NCBI GenBank assembly: GCA_963170055.1
Contig: CAUJGJ010000149.1
Span: 20,201-84,200, forward strand
DNA: 64,000 bases
Direction of reading: 5' to 3'
From: Halisarca cf. caerulea
Lineage: Eukaryota; Porifera; Demospongiae; Chondrillida; Halisarcidae
The translations under genes and the position numbers were made by a program. Positions within the stretch are counted from its first letter, which is position 1. The number at the start of each line of letters is the position of its first letter. This document shows positions 47,601 through 55,790 of the stretch, one piece after another. The notes under the pieces were generated by a model. That model had not been told where the DNA came from, ran no database searches, and saw only the letters and a list, made by a program, of their open reading frames with translations.

Positions 47601-50600
47601 ATCATCCACAATAAGCCTGCTCAACAGCCCAACTGCCTAGAATCAGCCACCTTGTCATTATTTGAGTTCAACATTCCAGATGACAACTTTGACGGTAAAG
47701 CCTTGTTAACCGAAAGATACATAACTATCAACAGTTCAGGCCTCCAAAGCCTTCAGAAACCTACACTTCAGGGAATTGAATGTTATGACTATAGTTGGGC
47801 ATTTAGATGTGACACTATATTATGGAGCGCAGTATACAACATGTATTGTTACCCACAACTTATTACATATTATATTGATGCTTGTTGTATGGCTGTGGTC
47901 AACATCAAAGTGACAAGTGTGCTAATATCAGAGCCAATGCACACTTTTTGCTTTGATTCTCATCTGAACTGTGCTTTATGTAATAATTATAACACGCCAA
48001 AGTGTGCTGTATACGTTTTCACCCCCTAGGGCGAGTGCTGTGAAAACGCATAGAGCACAAATCGATGTGTTATAGCTGACTTGTTGTACGTATTCCACAA
48101 TATATATTTGTAATGAAAAACAGATCTGTAAGCCAAAATCTATTTCATTCTGAGATATCCCCGAGTTCAACAAGTTCGCGGTGCGTGGTCGGCGTCTATT
48201 GAAATATCCGCCTCCTGTGCTCCTACATCATTTCTGGCGGGATAATCCTGCACAACCTAATAATTATCATGAACCACTACCGTGGTTCATAATTATGTAG
48301 GCATGACACGGAAAAAACATGGCCGCCCATACATTAGAGCCGACCATATTTTCGCTGAAAGCACACTTCCGGTACATTTGGAGCTCCAAAAACAGCATAA
48401 TTAGCTTCTACGACCATTTTTCAATAGATCCAAGTATACAAGAAGCTTTTGGGTGCCTTATATGAGCTACATTGTGCAAAGTTTACATAGCGTGAAAGGT
48501 CACGATTTCGGCTTATTATTATTATTATTATTCTGATTTTTCTCGTAGAACAGGCTAGAACTCACTAGAAGAGGTATTCAAGATTGAATTTATCACCATT
48601 TTAACCAGTTATACTCACAGTGGTGCCTTTTTTACCTTTAGAAGACATTCGTTCGATGGAGAAGCTAAACAATCCCAATTTTGTCACAAAATTGGTTCTA
48701 ATCTGCCTTTTTAAAAATGGCCAACTCGTGTGTGGCTGGCTCGTACTCATATGTCGTACCTCTTTTGTGCTAGTTTTCTGTGAAAACGCAAAGAATACAT
48801 GGATCAATAGGCGTATATTCACTTGTGAGTAGGTTATCACTGGAAATAGCCCAATATAATTCAAACCAAAATTATATGTACAAGACCTATACAATATCTG
48901 TGTAAAAATGGAAATGGGATGCAGGCATGACTGTCAATTCCACACAAATACTAAACCAATGTACTGATGTTTGTTATACTGTATAGCTGTATACATACTT
49001 TAGCTACATTGACGTTTACTTGCTATCAATGTTATTATGTTTGTGTATGTCACTAATGACAGCCACTACCTATAACCTATTACAGTTGAACCTCGTTAAC
49101 ATGAAATATCTTTTAACATGAAATGCTAGCCAAGCCCAAGCACAGGTCCAAGCATAACATGTAGTACTGTTTACATGAAATGCTGTTAAGATGAAATTTC
49201 TGCACAGTCCCCTGAGTTTCGTGTTACCGAGGTTTGACTGTATTTACAAGCAAAAAGTGTATGGGTAAGAATCACATGAAAGCCATTTAAAATGGAAAAA
49301 AGATGTAGGAATAAAAATTGTCAAACGTCAAAAAACATTGGAACAAGGTAGGGTTGTTTGTTACACAGGGCTGGACGGGCATAGGGATAGATGTGCATAG
49401 GGCTAGACGAACATAGGGCTAGACAGAGGTGTTGGACTGAGTACAGTGAACAAATTCCTACATACTGTGTTAATATTTTAGCTGCAAGATTTAGGAATAT
49501 GTACACTGTACCCTGTCCAACCCACCTCTGTCTAGCTCTATGCCCGTCTAGCCCCATGTATGCTTATCCCTTTGCCCACCTAGCCCTATGCATGTCTATG
49601 TCTAGCCCTATGTTCATCTAGCCCTATGCACATCTATTTCTATGCCCGTCCAGCCCTGTGTAGCAAACAACTTGTTCAAATGTTTTTTGACGTTTGACAA
49701 TTTTTATCCCTACATAATCATTGCTGCTGCTGTGCTAAAGTGACAATCAATTTCTGATTCTAATTAACCTCACTTCCAAATGTGGCTCAACAGTTTACAT
49801 AACAGGGGTGCTTGCAAGTTGTGCGCACACTTTTGCCCTTTGATGCTACTGAAAAGTGTGCTACATGCGAATAATCCTCACATTTTTTGCTTTGATGTTA
49901 CCGCCCATCCTACAACAACATAATATAATAATGTCACAGTTCAATACTTCATTATATAACGTCACCTGCAACTGTGCTTAGTCATATAATGTCACCTTTA
50001 GCGATCACAACAAATTATTCCCAAATAATTTAGAAGTCAAATTGCCAGCAATGGCAAAGAAACTTTTGAACTAAACGCATATGGGCGTATAGTTATTGTA
50101 TGACCAACTGTGCATTGGCTCCTTATTGCACTCACCCTCGGGTGCTCTTTTGTTCAAGCCTTGCTTCTAGCTGGATACACTGGTTTTAGTCAACTAGCTT
50201 CATAGTTTTTAGTTTCTTTATCTTACAAGATTTTATTGTGTTCCTTCTCAACTGCAGTGGAAACCTTCTTTAGCAGCCTCTATTCGCGACTTCGTTTTAA
50301 AAGAAAAAACAACATGAACAAGGGTGTATAAAAACCATTTAAAGTGGTAAAAGGACGTATACAAACATGAGGCTAGGTGAGTATAGGGCTAGACAGAGTT
50401 TAGTTGGACTGCAAATTCCTACATGCTAGGGGATGTAGGAATTTGCAGTGTGCACTCAGTCCAACTAAACTATGTCTAGCCCTATACTCATCTTGCCCTT
50501 TGCCCACCTGGCCCTGTGCCTATTTGACAAGTTACCCTTGTTCTGAGTGTTTTTGAAGGATCCATTTTTGACAAAGCCTTTTTGCACAGTTTTGTGTCAA

Positions 50601-53600
50601 TCCTACATTCTTTTACCATTTTATATGGTTTTTATACACCTTATAAGTAGCATCTGTTATTGTAGTTAGCTTCGTAGTTCAGTACAAGAGTGGCGTATGG
50701 TATTTTCACAACACATTTTCATCTTCTCTCAGCAACACATTGTGACTTCACATTATGTAAACTAGGGGAGGAGGCGGCCTTTGGCCACCTTCACCACTAT
50801 AGTTTGGGTGGCGGGTGCAACCCTTATATCAAATGAAGAGGTTGATCAAGTGAATTAATTGATTTGAGTGTAATTTCTCTATCAAGACTAAGCTCATAGT
50901 AAGCTAGTGCTATACTGTAACAATTGTTGTACAGGCCAATGTTTGGTCTTTGATCACCTTTTCCCCTAGTTAGTCACACGGGTGCAACCCTTATGTCAAG
51001 TGTATACAGTTACATGAAGTTCAGTTCTTGAGAAGAGGTAGCTGGGAGGGACCCAAGCACTGAGGTAGCATTGCCCACCTGGATGGCCACTGAGATCCTT
51101 AGGAAGATGTAGGACCTAGCTAGGTTCCCCAGTAGCCATCTTCAGGCATTTGCCAAGCTCCCTCAAGAATGAGGCAGAGGTGGGACCCACTGTGCCACTA
51201 GTTTCTACAGCAACAGGTTGGAACAGGTACATGGGGTCAGGTGGGCATACATACTTTCTGGTCTTTTCTACCTCAGCGTGGGTAGCTGCACCCCCTGGGT
51301 CTTGTGAGGCTCTGTGCTGGTGTGACTGGCAATAAGTGTTCACACAAGATATACTTCCCCTGGGACCATGATGGAACCATGGTAATGCTTTCTGAATGGT
51401 TCCCATCAGAGCTACAAAGACCAGATTGTTCCAGCCTTGCAGGAATCTTGGCAGCTTCAAGGAGTGGTGGTATATGATGTTATTGATGGCATTGTGTCTG
51501 GGAAACCTACCCAGGCTGAACCTACAACTGAGGCCATACCTGGCAAAGCAATCCACATCTTTGTGCACACAAAGGGTTGACAGATTTGTGCCCCCAGTCT
51601 TAGGGCTGTGGCAACTTAAAAGGTGTTGTTGGATATTTGAAGGCCGAAGGATGAGATTGGTGGGTCATTTAGCCAGGCACCAGATTCCCTGGAGCTAGCA
51701 GCTAGCAGCCTGGCTTGTCCTTCTTCCTCACCGCATGCTGCAAGGAGAGAGTGGAATGAAGATTCGACTCTGGGCTTATCCCTTGTTTTCTGATGACTTG
51801 AGGTTGTTGGCTCTGATACGTCAGGTGGAAGGTCCTATCTCCATGCAGACAGAGCAGAATCCCTTCTGGGTAAGTGGCTGTGGACAGGTGATCAGGTAGT
51901 AGCTTGTGCATACATGAGAAGGCTCCATCACCCAAGGCCACAAAAGTGATAGGGACAAGATGAGAGGCCTCCAGATGCCCAGGCAACTAGATCTGACAGG
52001 GAAGGTTGCCTGAAGCCAGGAGGGATCACCAGGAAGAAAATTATGTTGGTGATTCTTGAAACAATGGATATCAGTAAATTGTTCCAAGAGAGCAGTAGAG
52101 GAGACAGGAATGCTGGAGAGGTCCACAAAACATGGAGAAACTTTGGCACAGCAAATGAGTGATGCAACATGGTAATTGCATCATGAGAGTGCGGGTGGTG
52201 AAGCCATTCTTTTAGTTGGTGTATTGATTCTCTGAAGAAATGACCATGGCCTCCTCCCCCAAATGAGATAGCAACAAAGATGCTTGGCCTGGCGGTACAT
52301 ACTGAAGACCAGGAAAGATGGATAGCACATTACTGGCTGGTGACTAATTCTTCACAGTCAGTTGCAAGCCGAGGTCCTTGCTCTGCTCTTTAAAGAGCTT
52401 CAGATCTGCAGTGATATCTTCCAATGTACCACCTAATAGTCCCATCATCCAAATAGAAGACATTAAAATCAGACTTCAAGCTAGTCACAAGATCATGAAT
52501 ACAAACAATAACAAGCGAACAAGCAATTTGTGATACAAACAGCAAAGGACCTATGGGGTTACCCTGTTGAATACCCTCAAAGAAGGAAATGTGGAAGCTA
52601 TCCCACAGGAGAATGGATGGACTGGAGTAAGCAGAGTGGACAAAAGTATAACAGATCAGGGATATTATCTTCTGACAGCAGTGAGGATTTTTGTCTCGCC
52701 TGACACTGTTACAGTAAAAGCATTAATTCTGAAAATTGACCTTTGCAATAGCTTTGTTGGGTGGAAGATTGTTCAAGTACACTCTGCATGCATGCACAGC
52801 ACCTACTGTAACTGATAGGGTGCTGGTAGGTTTGGGATAGAACTGAGAGCATGGAGAACTGCACATTTGGATGCAAGTCTTCTGATAGTGCACCCAATCA
52901 CTATTGTGCATATGTCACCATTGTTTTTCACTAGGGCATGTGACCAAAGGAATGTGATCTGAGATCGAGATGCCCGAATTCTCCCATCTTTTCAGATTTG
53001 TCAAGGAGGGCCAACAGTCAATACAAGGTGAACTTCTCTTCACATATTGACACCTAATGCAAAGGCCATTCTTCATACATGGGCAGCAGCAAGATTAAGA
53101 GCATGATCGAAGGCACGTTCAGCTTGCCACCATATTTATCATTTTATTTTATTATTATTATAAATTATATCCCAGGAATTACTGCATTAATTTTAATCAA
53201 ACAATAATAATTATATTTGTATTAATATTATTACCATTCAAAACAAACATAGTGAAAGTTAAGAATAAATACAACAATAAATAAAGGCATAGAATACCAC
53301 AATATAACATAAATTATTTATCACAAACACAAAGATCACATGCATTACAGGACCCAAGTACAGAGGCAACGTTTCTGTGCTGGATGGGGATAGCAATCTT
53401 TTGAAGCAAATTTTCTCAGTACATCAGGTACGTCTGAGGTTATGGTGATGAGTCACCAGTCAAGGTCTTGATTAAAGGCTTTGGTTTCCCTTCCAAATGC
53501 TCCTAAGGTCTCAACTTCCACAGGCATAAAAATTTGGATTGATTCCAGATGGTAGTACTTGGCATGCTTCTTGATTTCTGCATCATTGGCTACAGCTCCT

Positions 53601-55568
53601 CCTTTCCCTGATTGCCAGGAATGGCAATTGTGAGATGGAGCAATGGTGTCTGGGCAAGTAGCACCCCAAACTGGGATCTTGCCCTGCTTCCAAGGAATGA
53701 TGGTCATTTACCATGTGATCTGCATAGACCAGAGGGTTCCACATGATGTCATTGACCGCAGCATGTTGAGAGTGTCATCCCTTTGCTTAAGCAGCAGCAC
53801 AGCTCATGAGTGCCTAGTCTGTCGACATTATGGTTGCACTGAATGCAGGGGTGTGGGTCACAAATAAATAGGTTTCTGTGAATGAAATGAGCTGTTTGAA
53901 GTAGATAGTGGATAGCCCGTTCAGTGGCAGTGAACCCACTCTTGGCATCTCTCCATGCAGAATACAATGTTGTCGCCTGTGGCTCTCATACTGGAAGCTT
54001 CTTTAGTCTTGTCAGCGCTAATCAGTCAAAAGACTGTTGTGTCTTGTGGTGACTTTGCAGTCAACTCCTTTGACCTTGACCTTTACTGCCTTCTGCCATC
54101 TTTTTCCAATAATTTCCATATTCTCTCTAAACCTTTGGCATTCTAATTTTCTGCCAGAGAATTTTTTCATTTTATTCTTACTCTAATGCTGCCGAATTAC
54201 CTGCTATTCTAATTTCCAGCATCTAACTCTAATATTCATCTCACATTGGAAGTGATCTAAATATTCGTCATCCAAACTGCATACTCAATCCCTGGCGTGT
54301 ACAACAATGAGCACATGTAGTGATCTGCAGCTCTTTCAATGAAAGTACTCAATGGTATCAGCATTGAAGGTCTCACAGGGTTCTCACATGGATTCTACAT
54401 GAGACAGTATCCATGTTTGCTGAATGCTTTGGACAAACGAAGTCTTCTTTGAGTTTGTGCGCCCCAAAATCTCGTTAAAAATGATAACTGCAAATTGCTG
54501 TTTGCACTCTTACACTGAAAAAAATGCCATTTAAACAGATCTCTAAATCTTCAGCAGCTATTCTATAAATTTGTCCAATTATTCTACATTTTCATCAAAG
54601 TTGATCATTTTGCTCGAACGTATTCTATTCTAATTGTGAAAATTCCCTACATGAAGGATGCTGGATTTTTAGAGAGAATACGGTATATATGCATCCTCCA
54701 ACTATGTACTCTAAAGTCAACAATTTGAAGATAGTAATTAAATACTCATCAGCACTAAGGCATGTGTGCTTCAAAACATACCACTTAACTGGAAATATTG
54801 GCAGATATTATATATTTGGCGGTTTTTGGCTTTTTTTAAGCATTGGCGGATTTTATTTTGGCAGCTGACCTGCTTTATAATTATATTCATAGCCACAGCT
54901 ACTAGAATGGAATCTTTGATCAACTTTCTGTACAAGGATGAAAGTTTCTCAAAATTTCTTCTTGCTTACCATTTTATACTTACTTTCCTTTTAGTTCTCT
55001 AGAGATATTTAGGATAATCTTCTACATACATTTGCAGAGTAAAAGCATGAATTGCTTTATAAGTGGTTATTCACGAAACTCCAACTGCAGGAAGTCACTC
55101 TTGTACAGAAAATATTGGTGGATATTATGTTGGCGGTAGTCGATCAAACCACCAATACACCAAAATAAAATGACCTCCAATATTTCTGATTATATGGTAG
55201 TGCTTATGCCAGGTTTCGACAGACTGGATTAACCATTTTAAACAGCAATCTCAAGCAGTAAACAACTTGTCCCCAACATTACTGTAGTCATGTACTGTGT
55301 ATGTGTACTATCTTGTACATACATAAATACAGTGGAACCTGTCTATTGTGGTCACTGTGTAATGCAGCCACCTGTCTATACCAGCCACTAATTCTTCTCC
55401 GAATCAGCAGTAATGTATGGTATTCTTCCTCATTAAAGCAGCCACCTGTCTATAACAGCCAAAAAATTTCGCCCCAATGGTGACCGCAATAGACAGGTTC
55501 CACTGTAATATTATGATGAAATTTCCCAATTGTATTTGCAGGTGTGTGGGTTTACATTGTGTAATTTG

Positions 55569-55622
<54 letters not shown>

Positions 55623-55750
55623 AACAGGTTTGCGTACCATTGATATGTGCTTCCATGGTGTGTTGTACTATCTTGTACTTATAAATCTTTATGATGTAAT
55701 TTCACTATTCTTGCATATGCAGATGTGTGAGTTTACATTGTGTAACTTGT

Positions 55751-55790
<40 letters not shown>

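Noticed and set aside
47589..48029. 146-codon + strand ORF in SKI2 intron 15
   Set aside because: It overlaps a palindromic repeat, has no recognised motif and no splice sites that fit SKI2 phase.
51150..52200. Several open + and minus frames around the intronic LINE
   Set aside because: They are other frames of the frameshifted LINE ORF.
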